A stretch of DNA of 64,000 nucleotides, from the NCBI GenBank assembly GCA_031417395.1, contig JANOVM010000034.1:62001-126000 (forward strand), written 5' to 3'. Below, piece after piece: positions 1-10,026 of the stretch. Position 1 is the first letter of the stretch, and every line of letters begins with the position of its first letter. The notes below the pieces were generated by a model. The model searched no databases, was not told the origin of the DNA, and saw only the letters and a program-made list of their open reading frames with translations. Made by a program: the position numbers and the translations under genes. Source of the stretch: JADKIH01 sp031417395. GTDB lineage: Bacteria > Bacteroidota > Bacteroidia > AKYH767-A > 2013-40CM-41-45.

Positions 1-2006
1 GCCTGAGTTGCCGGATTTTGTGTAGTAGCATCATTATACAATTCCCAGAATGTTTGATCACTGCCTTCCTTAACACTAATATATCCACCGCCTTCTTTTA
101 AGTAATCAATTTCGCTCTTGCCTAAATTGAAGTTATTCTTCATCCAGGGGTTATCATGATCTTCAGTAATACAATAAACTCCCCAGTAAGCACCGTTGAG
201 ATAGGCAACAGCAGGCTCAGCAGCCAGGTAACCGGTATTAGTCGGTTTTAATAACCGCTCCATAAAAGCATCTCTGAAATGAACTTTATTCCAGTCAGTA
301 CCGGAGTTACGGAGGATAATGCCTTCAACATTGGTAATGTATGGTTTATCACTATACATTGGATAAGTAAAACTACCTAAGCCCCTTCTATCACTCATTT
401 TAATTTCAAAACTCTTCTGAGCTTTTGCACGGGAATAATTTCCATAAATTTTTATGTCAGCATCAAATTTTATAACCAGGTTTTTGTTTTTGTCAAAATA
501 TTCAATGGAAGCAGGTTTTTCCCAATCCTGCCAGAAGTTAGCTCCAAAATAAGGAGAAGTAGCAGATGCCCCGGGACCTAAAACATATATTCCTGTATTA
601 TAATCCCAAAGATTTAAAGAATCAGTTGTTATTGCAAATGTTGGCAATTTCGTACTGGCTCCAATAAAATATGAATTAGTAGCTGTTAGGCTTGGTAAAT
701 AACCACTGGCAAAAACTTTTGCCCTTATCGTTTTTGAAGTAGAAATAGTAAGTGATGAAAAATATTGCGGACTGGTAGTTTTTGGTTCATCACCATTGGT
801 CGTATAACGTATTACACCACCGGGAGTAGTGTTTGTTAATGTTAAGCTAATTGTATTAGTATAAAACCCTGCAGCTTTAGAAAAAATAGGAGCATTGGCA
901 TAGCCATTATAGCAGGTTGAAGATCCATTTGAAGCATTCGGAGTTGGTGTCAGAAAATAACACCAGCTATTTGCACCATCGGGTTTTCTGCCATAAGAAT
1001 TATTAATTTGCATGGCTGTGTATACCTTCTGATCGATAATGGTACCTGCCGGATTGGTTACATAGATTTTTTCACCGGAGCGCATTAACTTAAAGTTTGC
1101 GCTGAAATAATCCTGAGGAGATGGAACAAACCATGACGGAAGTGACATAAAATATGTGGATGAATTCGATATTCCAAAAAACAAATAAGGAATAGAAGAC
1201 AGATCTGTTCCTGTTGGTGTATTGTTATGGGTTTCAATTGCCAATACGTTTGCATTTGTACCTTGCCTCAACAATGACTTAAACAATCCACGAGGAAGAT
1301 AAAAAGAATCAATTGGTAAGCCCTGATAGCCCTGAGCTTCATGTGATGCGGTCGCAACATCATTCCACAAAGGTCTTACTCCGGGAGTTCCCATATTAAC
1401 TCTGGCAATTTCAACTCCATTTAAGTAGGCTACAAATCCATCATCGTAATCCATCATTAAAATGGCCTTTGTTATCACTGATGTATCTGAAATGCTAAAT
1501 CTTTTTCTCATCATTACAGATATTCCAGTAGGAATAGTTGTTGCATCATCTCCATCTGTAAAACCAATTCCTCCATTACCGGAAGACCAGGATGCTTCAT
1601 TGAAACCTAAATTTCTCCAGTTAGTATCCAGTGAAGCACTTCCCGGTGCATATCTCCAGGAGCCATGCGCGTCCACAGCCATTTCCCAATGATTAACCAA
1701 TACACTATTGTTATTTCCATTGGCAAATATTAAAACCCTGCCGCCGGCATTTAATGTGTACGACGGAAATTTAAATGTATAAAGTTTTGAAGAGTCATCA
1801 CTCAATCCGTAATTAGCAAGATTCAACGAACCACCGGATGAATTATAGAGTTCAATCCAATCGTCATATTCGCCATTCGAATTTTGAATGACGGAAATAT
1901 TCGACGGACATATTTCATTTATTAATAATTGTGCACGTGCATTTACGCTTATTAATACAAATAAAACAATTGCCCATATTGGGGAACCTGAGTAATATTT
2001 CTTCAT
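1..2006 (-). CDS. Secreted lamin-tail / CotH-domain surface protein (3' part missing)
   Basis: The reading frame stays open from an ATG at 2006 to the left edge (668 codons seen), so the C-terminus lies outside the window. Residues 1-26 form a signal peptide ending in ARAQ. Residues 27-100 look like a lamin tail domain (LINEICPSN, DDWIELYN, GLSDDSSKLYTF). A jelly-roll-like stretch follows, then a chitobiase C-terminal-like segment (GGVIRYTTNGDEP, TIRAKVFASGY), then a CotH-type region (ILRNSGTDWNKVHFRDAF, YLNGAYWGVYCITEDHDNPW). CotH is an atypical protein kinase fold; kinase activity here is only inferred. Bacteroidota proteins of this layout usually end in a T9SS sorting domain, which cannot be checked. 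A TAACTTTG -7-like box lies upstream on this strand at 2059-2066. Confidence 0.85.
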   Translation of the reverse strand, partial: MKKYYSGSPIWAIVLFVLISVNARAQLLINEICPSNISVIQNSNGEYDDWIELYNSSGGSLNLANYGLSDDSSKLYTFKFPSYTLNAGGRVLIFANGNNNSVLVNHWEMAVDAHGSWRYAPGSASLDTNWRNLGFNEASWSSGNGGIGFTDGDDATTIPTGISVMMRKRFSISDTSVITKAILMMDYDDGFVAYLNGVEIARVNMGTPGVRPLWNDVATASHEAQGYQGLPIDSFYLPRGLFKSLLRQGTNANVLAIETHNNTPTGTDLSSIPYLFFGISNSSTYFMSLPSWFVPSPQDYFSANFKLMRSGEKIYVTNPAGTIIDQKVYTAMQINNSYGRKPDGANSWCYFLTPTPNASNGSSTCYNGYANAPIFSKAAGFYTNTISLTLTNTTPGGVIRYTTNGDEPKTTSPQYFSSLTISTSKTIRAKVFASGYLPSLTATNSYFIGASTKLPTFAITTDSLNLWDYNTGIYVLGPGASATSPYFGANFWQDWEKPASIEYFDKNKNLVIKFDADIKIYGNYSRAKAQKSFEIKMSDRRGLGSFTYPMYSDKPYITNVEGIILRNSGTDWNKVHFRDAFMERLLKPTNTGYLAAEPAVAYLNGAYWGVYCITEDHDNPWMKNNFNLGKSEIDYLKEGGGYISVKEGSDQTFWELYNDATTQNPATQ

Positions 2007-2432
2007 GTTTTTTTAAAATTATGTTGAAACCAGCCGAAAAACCTTTAAATGTTGGAGGCAAAGTTAATAAATTGAGAAGAATTTATAATGTATTTTTGAT
2101 GAATGTAATAAATTTCTTGGCGAATTTGATGTTGATAAAGCCGTAAATAGCATTTAATTCATCCAATTATATAATCAATATTATAAATTTATAATATTGA
2201 TTATCAATACATTATATATAGTTATTTAGAAGATATTCAATCAAAAATTGTATGGATTTTAAATGTAAATAATTGTTGAAAAAAATAATATTATTTTTAT
2301 AATTATTTAATAATAAGGAGTTGGTTAGGGCCTCCTGTAAGCCTTGAACATCGCAGATTTCAAAGACATTATTAAGAAACTAAATTATTAAATTACATTC
2401 AATATAATAGAGATAATAATTCTACCATAAAA
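2007..2432. other. AT-rich intergenic region
   Basis: About 425 bases between two minus-strand genes. It is very AT-rich. The part next to 2006 holds a TAACTTTG -7-like box at 2059-2066 (read on the minus strand) that could drive the CotH gene. I see no convincing gene, RNA or repeat in the rest. Confidence 0.5.
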
Positions 2433-2921
2433 TCATTTTATATCAAGACTATCCAATTCATCAACACTTACAGTAGGTGGTAAAATGTTCATTTTTATTT
2501 TATTAAGCACTAATTGAGCAACTTTTTCAGCCTGAACTTCGCTAACAAAGCCATTATTTCCCGCCCTTGCAGGTATATTGGGCTGATGAACATAAACGCG
2601 CCCTTCAACAATAATATCATAACCAAAACTGTTTGATTCATTATTCCTGAATATTCGAGTTTCAATTTTATTGCTTTTTTCAGATGCCGGATTAGAATTA
2701 TTTTTACTTTCTCCAATGCCTTCAATATTCTGAAATGTACCTTTTACTTTCGATAAAGAATCTATGGTATTATTAATAATAGTTTTTCCACTATCCAATA
2801 TTTGTGGATTTAGGGCACTTTCAATTGCCTTATCTTTATTACTTTGACAAGAGAATAAAGTCAAATGAATAAAAAAATAAAATATTGCTGTTTTTAATCG
2901 ATTCATAAAAAAATTCAACAT
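2433..2921 (-). CDS. DUF4907-type lipoprotein
   Basis: A 162-residue protein with a lipoprotein signal: a short hydrophobic stretch ending in LTLFSC, so Cys25 is the probable lipidated residue. The C-terminal half carries the pattern I associate with DUF4907: YDIIVEGRVYVHQPNIPA, then a KVAQLVLNKI helix and ILPPTVSVDEL. The function of this family is unknown to me. It follows the M2 peptidase gene by 12 bases on the same strand, so the two are probably cotranscribed. An alternative start at 2906 (MNRLKTAIF) gives a cleaner signal peptide. Confidence 0.75.
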   Translation of the reverse strand: MLNFFMNRLKTAIFYFFIHLTLFSCQSNKDKAIESALNPQILDSGKTIINNTIDSLSKVKGTFQNIEGIGESKNNSNPASEKSNKIETRIFRNNESNSFGYDIIVEGRVYVHQPNIPARAGNNGFVSEVQAEKVAQLVLNKIKMNILPPTVSVDELDSLDIK

Positions 2922-2933
2922 GACTTCAAAAAA

Positions 2934-4745
2934 TTAATTGGGTTCAACTAAGGAATATTTTCTTCCTGCATTTTCCTTTTTCAACCATTCCATCAGAGGC
3001 GTGAAATAATCAAGCATTGCTCTTGCACTAAGATCTTCTCCGGTTTTATCTTTTAATAGTTTCCTCCAGTCAACACTGCTTCCGGGTTTCATAATTTCAA
3101 CAATGAATTTTCCTACATCTTTATTTCCAAAGTAATTAGTAGCATGAGGATCCTGATGCAAAATATTCTTTGCAATAAAATCATGAACCTGAAAAAGAAG
3201 AATAAAAGATAATGCATAATCGTAATATTGCGCAGGGTCATCGTTAATATGTGTTTTAGTAGCAGGATCACAGTAGTTATCCCTGCCTGATGGAGGAATT
3301 ATTCCCTGGTATTTCTTTGCCAACTCCCACCAATGCTTATTCCACTGGTCAACAGGCAGATTATTAGCATACAAATCATGCTCAAACACGCTCATTGTGC
3401 CAGTGCTCCACGGTATAAAAACAACATAATGCAAAGCATCCTTTAATAGCTGCTTAATATCATCCGACTTAGCATTTTTGTCAATCAATCCTAATCCAAC
3501 AGCAAAAGGTTTTTGATTGGCGGCAAGCCCCATCATGCTTCCTAATGCTTCATGATAGGCTCTGTTAGCACCTTCACGTAACAAAATCGGAACATCAGGA
3601 TTGCTGTAACTCAAATAATAATATATATGGCCATACTCATGATGCACAGTTTCATACCAATGCGAATTCGGAACAATACTCATAAGCGATCGAACATCAT
3701 TATCCAGATTCATGTGCCAGGCTGAAGCATGTGTGTTTTTCTTAAAGCCTGCATTAGAGGGCACAGGATACAGACTGGATTTTTCCCAGAATGAAACCGG
3801 CAGCTCAGGAAAACCAATTGACTTATAAAATATTTCCCCCTGCTTAGCAATCCATTCAGGAGATTTATTTTTTAATGCACTGTCAAGGTTAAGTCCGGAT
3901 ACGGAAACCATATCACTCCAATCCTGTCCCCAGCGATTGCTAAGCCAATGTGCAGGAATGAAATCAGGCACTTCGGCCGAACCATATTTTTGGGCAAGTT
4001 CATACCTCGCATACGTATGCAATTCCCTGTATAAAGGAAATAGTTCTTTGTTAAATTTTTTCAAAAGTGTCATCATTTCTTCTGTTGTCATTCCATAATC
4101 AGAGACCTGGTATGAAAAATAATCGGTATAACCCACTCCACTTACAACTTCATTCCGTAGATTCCGCAGATTGATTAGTCCACCCTTTAAAGCTTTCCCT
4201 ACTTCTTTACTTGCTTCCCATGCTTTCTTGCGTAAAGAAGTATCTAATGAAGCTGAAAGGATGGAGTCAATATCGTTTGGTGTAACTTCTTTTCCATCCA
4301 GAATAAATTTGTAACCATAAAGATTCTCCGTTTGAGCAGTACCGGCTTTGATCAGGGCTTTAACGAGTGAGTCAGCGCTTTCCGGATTTCCTGCAGCCAG
4401 ATAGAGTATTTTTTTTAATTGCCGGATTTGAATTAATGAAAGTTCATTTTCCCATTTTAGAAAATCAGTTGTCCGCGTAACATTTTCTTTACTCCCGGTG
4501 AATTTAGCCATTGCCTCATCTGCCAATCCGGATGTATACGCATTCATGGTATCTCCTTCAACTATATGCGTATTTACTGCCCACTGTCCCTCACTGCTTA
4601 CGGTATACAATTCACGATACTTTTTATTGTATTGATCGAGGTAATCCTGAACTTCCTTCATATGTGCGGTTTTCTGGTCCGTACAAGAAAGGATAACTGT
4701 TAAACCCAAAATAATTGATGCAGAATATTTATAAGTAAATTTCAT
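2934..4745 (-). CDS. M2-family metallopeptidase (ACE-like dipeptidyl carboxypeptidase), lipoprotein
   Basis: The protein is about 603 residues, the usual length for bacterial single-domain M2 peptidases. The zinc motif HEYGH is at residues 369-373, with a downstream segment (LLREGANRAYHEALGS) that supplies the Glu-containing third-ligand region. Family members remove C-terminal dipeptides from peptides. The N-terminus (MKFTYKYSASIILGLTVILSC) is a lipoprotein signal, placing the enzyme on an envelope membrane facing the periplasm or surface. I chose ATG 4745 because it begins this signal; ATG 4769 adds eight residues ahead of it. The DUF4907 lipoprotein follows directly. The substrate is unknown. 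Confidence 0.88.
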   Translation of the reverse strand: MKFTYKYSASIILGLTVILSCTDQKTAHMKEVQDYLDQYNKKYRELYTVSSEGQWAVNTHIVEGDTMNAYTSGLADEAMAKFTGSKENVTRTTDFLKWENELSLIQIRQLKKILYLAAGNPESADSLVKALIKAGTAQTENLYGYKFILDGKEVTPNDIDSILSASLDTSLRKKAWEASKEVGKALKGGLINLRNLRNEVVSGVGYTDYFSYQVSDYGMTTEEMMTLLKKFNKELFPLYRELHTYARYELAQKYGSAEVPDFIPAHWLSNRWGQDWSDMVSVSGLNLDSALKNKSPEWIAKQGEIFYKSIGFPELPVSFWEKSSLYPVPSNAGFKKNTHASAWHMNLDNDVRSLMSIVPNSHWYETVHHEYGHIYYYLSYSNPDVPILLREGANRAYHEALGSMMGLAANQKPFAVGLGLIDKNAKSDDIKQLLKDALHYVVFIPWSTGTMSVFEHDLYANNLPVDQWNKHWWELAKKYQGIIPPSGRDNYCDPATKTHINDDPAQYYDYALSFILLFQVHDFIAKNILHQDPHATNYFGNKDVGKFIVEIMKPGSSVDWRKLLKDKTGEDLSARAMLDYFTPLMEWLKKENAGRKYSLVEPN

Positions 4746-4879
4746 AATTTGAAGAGTTTCGAACAACAAGTATAATTATTTTTTTGCCTTTAATCGTATA
4801 TTTAACATTGATTATAATAAACTTTTTTTTGTTTTCTTTGCATACCTGATTTTGGGGCACAAACTATCTATTTATTGAG

Positions 4880-4953
<74 letters not shown>

Positions 4954-4988
4954 CCCAATACAGTTTGAGTGGACAGTGCGATTGCAAA

Positions 4989-5056
4989 ACTCACACTCAC
5001 ACTCACACTCACACTCACACTCACACTCACACTCGGACTCAGACTCAGTCTGAGTC
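4989..5056. repeat. Hexanucleotide microsatellite (ACTCAC)n followed by a palindrome
   Basis: Positions 4989-5034 are 7.7 perfect copies of ACTCAC. Immediately after, 5036-5056 is an inverted repeat with 10-bp arms (GACTCAGACT and AGTCTGAGTC) around a single C. The run translates as alternating His-Thr in one frame, but nothing supports a gene there. It lies 36 bases after tRNA-Ala. Confidence 0.9.
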
Positions 5057-5214
5057 TACACCCCCCTTCCAACTAATTATATTTTCTGTAATCGCAATGT
5101 CCTTTTTAGTATCAAGCCTTTGTCCTTCACTTAATTAAAGGTGTTTTCTGTATTAATAAAGAATAAGTCCAATCTGTCTATTACTTTTACATGCAAATAA
5201 TTGATTTATAAAGT

Positions 5215-6381
5215 ATGGCCTTTTCATATTGGGAAAAAAATTCATTTATTAAAAACCCTGATGTAATTATCATAGGCTCAGGAATTGTTGGTTTGTTTGC
5301 AGCTCTTTTTTTAAAAATTAAATCTCCTAAACTTCATATCCTTGTTTTAGAAAGAGGCATTCTTCCTTATGGTGCCAGTACCAGAAATGCCGGTTTTGCA
5401 TGTTATGGTAGTCCATCGGAATTACTGGATGACCTGGAAAATAATTCTGAAAAAGAAGTATTTGCTTTAGTAGAAAAGCGGTGGAAAGGTCTGCTAAAAC
5501 TGAGAGGGGTGCTGGGAGATAATAATATTGGATACGAACCTTTTGGTGGTTTCGAATTATATCCTGCCGGTAACAATGATCTATATGAAAAATGCTTGTC
5601 TAAATTATCCTATCTGAATAAACATCTCCACTCTATTACAGATACCGGAGAAATGTATCATACTGCTGATGATTTAATTTCACTTTTTGGTTTTAAAAAT
5701 GTGAAGCACATTATTCGAAACAAAGGAGAAGGGCAAATAGACACGGGAAAAATGATGCATACACTTATCAGTCGTTGCCGCTCTGCTGGAGTTGAAATTC
5801 TTAATGGAGTAAATGTTGATGAATTGGAAGATTTAAAGGATGGAGTCAATATTAGTTTTTCCAATATTTCTGCTGATAAAAAAGAAGACCCGATAAATAC
5901 AATTCATACTAAACGATTGTTAATTTGCACCAATGGCTTTGCTAAAAATTTTTTACCAAATGATGATATTATACCCGCCAGAGCACAAGTGATAATTACT
6001 TCGCCCGTTAAGGATCTTAAAATAAAAGGAAGTTTTCATTTTGAAAACGGTTTCTACTACTTTAGAAACGTTAATGATAGAATTCTGTTTGGGGGAGGCA
6101 GAAATCTTGACCTGAAAAATGAATTTACTGAAAAGTTTGGCCTGACTTCAAGGATTCAAAATCAGCTGGATGAACTTCTTAAGTCTATGATTCTACCTGA
6201 TACTGAGTATTCTATTGATATGCGATGGAGCGGCATTATGGGACTTGGCAGTCAAAAATCACCGATTATAAAAAAAACGGGAGAAAATATTTTTTGCGCA
6301 GTACGAATGGGTGGCATGGGCATTGCTATTGGAAGTCTTATCGGAGAAGAAGCTGCAAATCTGGTTCAGGGAAGTTTGTAA
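5215..6381 (+). CDS. FAD-dependent oxidoreductase (DAO superfamily)
   Basis: A 388-residue protein with an N-terminal Rossmann dinucleotide-binding motif GSGIVG (residues 21-26) and an acidic residue ending beta-2 (VLERG). The C-terminal MRWSGIMGLG and VRMGGMGIAIG segments are typical of the D-amino-acid oxidase / gamma-glutamylputrescine oxidase fold. It probably oxidises an amine or amino acid with bound FAD. The exact substrate cannot be read from the sequence. No signal peptide is present, so it should be cytoplasmic. It stands alone between tRNA-Ala and the TamL-like gene. Confidence 0.85.
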   Translation: MAFSYWEKNSFIKNPDVIIIGSGIVGLFAALFLKIKSPKLHILVLERGILPYGASTRNAGFACYGSPSELLDDLENNSEKEVFALVEKRWKGLLKLRGVLGDNNIGYEPFGGFELYPAGNNDLYEKCLSKLSYLNKHLHSITDTGEMYHTADDLISLFGFKNVKHIIRNKGEGQIDTGKMMHTLISRCRSAGVEILNGVNVDELEDLKDGVNISFSNISADKKEDPINTIHTKRLLICTNGFAKNFLPNDDIIPARAQVIITSPVKDLKIKGSFHFENGFYYFRNVNDRILFGGGRNLDLKNEFTEKFGLTSRIQNQLDELLKSMILPDTEYSIDMRWSGIMGLGSQKSPIIKKTGENIFCAVRMGGMGIAIGSLIGEEAANLVQGSL

Positions 6382-6503
6382 CTTATACGTATGACAAACC
6401 GTCTTAATTTAACGCAATGAATATAACTAAATCTTTACAATGAAAATTATTCGAATATGATATTTTCGCTTTTACTTTTACCTTTCACGCAAATTATAAT
6501 TAA

Positions 6504-8786
6504 GTGCAGAAAATAAAATTATTTTTTTATTTTAGTATTATTTTATCTTTTCTATTTGCATGTAATCCTGCACGACAAATTCCGCAGGGGAAATACCTGC
6601 TTGTCAACAATAAGGTTATAACCGACACGCTAATATTAGGTAAAGAAAGTTTTCTGCCTTTCATAAAACAAAAGCCCAATCGTAAAATTTTGGGATTGTT
6701 TCGGTTTCATTTGGGAGTTTACAACCTGGGAAGTTGGGGAAAGGATAAAAAGTTTAACCGGTGGCTAAAAAGTATTGGTGAAGAACCGGTTGTACTTGAT
6801 TCAGTATTAACAGAAAGATCGAAACAACAGATTAATTTGTACTTAAGTAAAAATGGTTTTTTCAATGCCGTAATATCCGACAGCATAAAAACCCATAAAA
6901 AGAAAGCAAATGTAAATTACCATATTCAATACAATAAGCCCTATTTATTGCGGAGAATAAATTACACTACGGTTGACACGGGAATTAGTAATTACATCAA
7001 TTATTATCAGGCGAGCTCTTTATTGCATAAAGGTGATAGGTACAATGAGGAAATTTTTGAAAAAGAAAGAGAAAGAATTGTACTCGACCTTAAAGACAGG
7101 GGGTATTATTTTTTTAATCGAAACTATATCACTTTTCAGGTCGATACATCACTAAAAAACCACGAAGCTGATGTTTATATGTACATAAACAGAATCAATG
7201 AAAATCTGAATCCCAACTATGCTGAATATGAGGTCATTAAAGACCATCAATCGTATCGTTTAAGAAAAATTTTTATTCAGACAGATTATAATCCTAAAAA
7301 CCCCGGCCTTTCCATACCTAAAGACACTTTATTCTACAACGGTTACTATTTACTTTCTATGGGAGAAAAAAGGGTCCTTCGTGAAAATGTATTGTTAAGA
7401 AATTTATTTATTAAAGAAGGAGATACTTATTTGCAAAGGGATCTTGATTACACGTATAAAAAGCTGCAGGAGTTGAATATTTTCAAGTTCGTGAATTTTA
7501 ACTTTTCAGAGGTTCCCCGCGATTCCGGCCAGAACGAATACCTTTTAGATCTAAAGATCCAGCTTACTCCTATGGAAAAACAGGATTATACTACTGAATC
7601 AGAAGCTACTAATAGCGGAGGAAATATTGGTATTGCGGGCAGCTTTGGATATAGAAATAAAAACACTTTCCGTGGAGCTGAGGTGCTTGCCGTTAAACTA
7701 AAAGGCGGACTAGAAGCCATACCGAATTTCAACAGTGTAGAAGAAACAAAAAGGCTCTATTTCTTTAACACCTATGAGATTGGTCCTGAAATTTCTCTAA
7801 ACTTTAAAAAGTTTTTACTGCCGGCATTTTTGGAAAGAAAAACGTCTCGTTATGCGAACCCAAAAACCAATATAAATTTAGGTTTTAATAAACAGGCAAG
7901 ACCGGATTATACCCGATCCATTTCAAATTTTGGACTTAGCTATAACTGGACGCCAACGCGAAAGCAGCAAATTATCTTCTACCCTATTGATATCAATTCC
8001 GTAAAAGTAAGTCTGTCGCCAGAATTTAAGAGCAAACTGGAAACACTAAGCGATCCCAGATTGCTCTATACATACGATACACATATTATTTCCTCCACGC
8101 ATGCAACCTGGATTTATAACAACCAAAAAACAAGAACTATTAATAATTTTATTTTTTTAAGAATTACAGGAGAAGTATCCGCAAAAATATTTAAAGAAAG
8201 CCTTAACCCTTCTCAATTTGTTAAGAGTGACTTTGACATAAGTTATCATCAATATATTAATTCGTTTAATAATGTTGTTTACCGTTTGGCCGCAGGGTAT
8301 GGACTCCCCTATGGTACTTCCGAATCGCTTCCATTTGAAAAAAGTTTCTTCGGCGGCGGAGCGAACAGTGTGCGTGCCTGGAATACAAGAACACTCGGAC
8401 CGGGTTCTTACAAAAAAGACATCAATATCGAGCAAAGCGGCGATATAAAAATTGAAACCAATGTTGAATTTCGTTCTGAACTTTTTACTTTCCCTAATGG
8501 AATGATTCTGGAGGGTGCAACTTTTGTTGATGCAGGGAATATTTGGACCAGAAATAAAGTGGCTGGTCGTCCGGGAGGAGAATTTACAAAAGACTTTATT
8601 GGCCAAATGGGAATTGGTGGCGGTGTCGGTATGCGTTTTAATTTTTCATTCTTTATTCTTCGACTGGATGCCGCACTAAAATTAAGGGACCCCTCTTTGG
8701 ATGTAAACGAACGCTGGGTTTATCCGAATCAAAAATTTGGATTAAAAGATTTTACCTGGAATCTGGCAATTGGTTATCCTTTCTGA
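6504..8786 (+). CDS. TamL-like outer-membrane lipoprotein (BamA/TamA superfamily)
   Basis: A 760-residue protein starting with GTG at 6504. Residues 1-20 are a lipoprotein signal (LSFLFAC), which distinguishes Bacteroidota TamL from proteobacterial TamA. Residues about 30-370 look like POTRA repeats (GYYFFNRNYITF; ELNIFKFVNFNF). The C-terminal half is a 16-stranded-barrel-type surface-antigen domain with the conserved FFGGGANSVRAW loop and a terminal aromatic residue (AIGYPF). By family, it would help assemble beta-barrel or autotransporter-like proteins with TamB. No tamB lies in this window. A TACCTTTC -7-like box at 6479-6486 would give a very short leader. Confidence 0.88.
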   Translation: MQKIKLFFYFSIILSFLFACNPARQIPQGKYLLVNNKVITDTLILGKESFLPFIKQKPNRKILGLFRFHLGVYNLGSWGKDKKFNRWLKSIGEEPVVLDSVLTERSKQQINLYLSKNGFFNAVISDSIKTHKKKANVNYHIQYNKPYLLRRINYTTVDTGISNYINYYQASSLLHKGDRYNEEIFEKERERIVLDLKDRGYYFFNRNYITFQVDTSLKNHEADVYMYINRINENLNPNYAEYEVIKDHQSYRLRKIFIQTDYNPKNPGLSIPKDTLFYNGYYLLSMGEKRVLRENVLLRNLFIKEGDTYLQRDLDYTYKKLQELNIFKFVNFNFSEVPRDSGQNEYLLDLKIQLTPMEKQDYTTESEATNSGGNIGIAGSFGYRNKNTFRGAEVLAVKLKGGLEAIPNFNSVEETKRLYFFNTYEIGPEISLNFKKFLLPAFLERKTSRYANPKTNINLGFNKQARPDYTRSISNFGLSYNWTPTRKQQIIFYPIDINSVKVSLSPEFKSKLETLSDPRLLYTYDTHIISSTHATWIYNNQKTRTINNFIFLRITGEVSAKIFKESLNPSQFVKSDFDISYHQYINSFNNVVYRLAAGYGLPYGTSESLPFEKSFFGGGANSVRAWNTRTLGPGSYKKDINIEQSGDIKIETNVEFRSELFTFPNGMILEGATFVDAGNIWTRNKVAGRPGGEFTKDFIGQMGIGGGVGMRFNFSFFILRLDAALKLRDPSLDVNERWVYPNQKFGLKDFTWNLAIGYPF

Positions 8787-8863
8787 TGCTTTTATTTACA
8801 TCTGTTGTTGAAAAAACTAAAAGACCCAAAAGGATAATTCTGCCTCAACTTGTAAATTCTTTT

Positions 8864-8871
8864 TAGCTTTG
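8864..8871 (+). promoter_or_regulatory. -7 element TAGCTTTG of the aldolase gene
   Basis: TAGCTTTG matches the Bacteroidota TAnnTTTG consensus and lies 24 bases before the aldolase ATG. A TTG at 8850-8852 is closer than the usual spacing, so the -33 element is uncertain. Confidence 0.55.
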
Positions 8872-8894
8872 CCCTTCATAAAAAAATATTATAC

Positions 8895-9950
8895 ATGACA
8901 AATAAAATTGCTGAATTGCTTGGAGCAGGTGCCGATGCGCTTTTAAATCATACCTGTAAAACCATTCGTAAAGATCAAATTCACCTTCCGGGTTCCGATA
9001 ATATTGACCGTATTTTCTCACTTACCAATCGTAACAATCAGGTATTGAAAAATCTGAATCAGCTATATAATCACGGACGTCTTTCCGGAACAGGTTATCT
9101 TTCTATTCTGCCTGTTGACCAGGGAATAGAGCATTCTGCCGGAGCATCCTTCGCTCCTAATCCTGCTTATTTTGATCCTGAAAATATTGTGAAGCTGGCT
9201 ATTGAAGGAGGTTGCAATGCTGTAGCCTCTACTTTTGGTGTATTGGGCGCTGTATCGCGTAAATACGCACACAAAATTCCTTTTATTGTTAAAATTAATC
9301 ATAATGAGTTTTTGACCTATCCGAATAAATTTGATCAAATCATGTTTGGAAAAGTTAAAGATGCCTGGAATATGGGTGCATCAGCTGTAGGAGCTACCAT
9401 TTATTTTGGTTCTGATGAATCATCCCGCCAAATTCAAGAAGTTGCTAAAGCATTTGACTATGCGCATGAACTTGGAATGGCAACTATTCTTTGGTGCTAT
9501 CTTCGTAATAGTGGATTTAAAAAAGACGGAGTGGATTACCACACCTCTGCCGACCTGACAGGACAAGCCAATCATCTTGGAGTAACTATACAAGCCGATA
9601 TAATCAAACAAAAATTACCAACAAATAACGGAGGTTATACTGCATTGAACTTTGGAAAAACTCATCCAAAAGTTTACAGTGAGCTCAGTACCGATCACCC
9701 TATTGACCTTTGCCGTTATCAGGTTGCCAACTGTTATATGGGACGCATTGGTTTGATAAATTCGGGAGGCGAATCGAAAGGAGCCAGTGACTTATCTGAG
9801 GCTGTGACAACTGCAGTAATTAATAAAAGAGCCGGAGGACAAGGATTAATTTCAGGGCGCAAAGCGTTTCAGAAACCAATTAAAGATGGAATTGATTTAC
9901 TCAATACAATTCAGGAAGTATATTTGTCTAAAGAAATAACAGTAGCTTAA
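8895..9950 (+). CDS. fbaB: Class I fructose-bisphosphate aldolase (DhnA/FbaB family)
   Basis: A 351-residue protein matching the DhnA-type class I aldolases, which split fructose 1,6-bisphosphate into dihydroxyacetone phosphate and glyceraldehyde 3-phosphate through a lysine Schiff base in the cytoplasm. The family signature LPVDQGIEHSAGASFAPNP is present, as are IEGGCNAVASTFGVLG, the lysine-bearing FIVKINHNEF strand, and the phosphate-binding end GGESKGASDLSEA / GGQGLISGRKAFQ. No zinc-binding class II motifs are seen. It has its own TAnnTTTG box and is followed by accD on the same strand with a separate promoter. Confidence 0.93.
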   Translation: MTNKIAELLGAGADALLNHTCKTIRKDQIHLPGSDNIDRIFSLTNRNNQVLKNLNQLYNHGRLSGTGYLSILPVDQGIEHSAGASFAPNPAYFDPENIVKLAIEGGCNAVASTFGVLGAVSRKYAHKIPFIVKINHNEFLTYPNKFDQIMFGKVKDAWNMGASAVGATIYFGSDESSRQIQEVAKAFDYAHELGMATILWCYLRNSGFKKDGVDYHTSADLTGQANHLGVTIQADIIKQKLPTNNGGYTALNFGKTHPKVYSELSTDHPIDLCRYQVANCYMGRIGLINSGGESKGASDLSEAVTTAVINKRAGGQGLISGRKAFQKPIKDGIDLLNTIQEVYLSKEITVA

Positions 9951-9971
9951 TTCAAACTAAGTTTTGTCAAA

Positions 9972-10003
9972 TTGCATTATCAAAAAAATATAACCTAACT
10001 TTC
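9972..10003 (+). promoter_or_regulatory. Probable accD promoter
   Basis: TTG at 9972-9974 and TAACTTTC at 9996-10003 are 21 bases apart, which fits the Bacteroidota pattern with one mismatch in the -7 element. The stretch TAACTTTCACGCAAA closely resembles the region before the TamL-like gene (TACCTTTCACGCAAA at 6479). Confidence 0.5.
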
Positions 10004-10026
10004 ACGCAAAATTATTAATCGAATTA

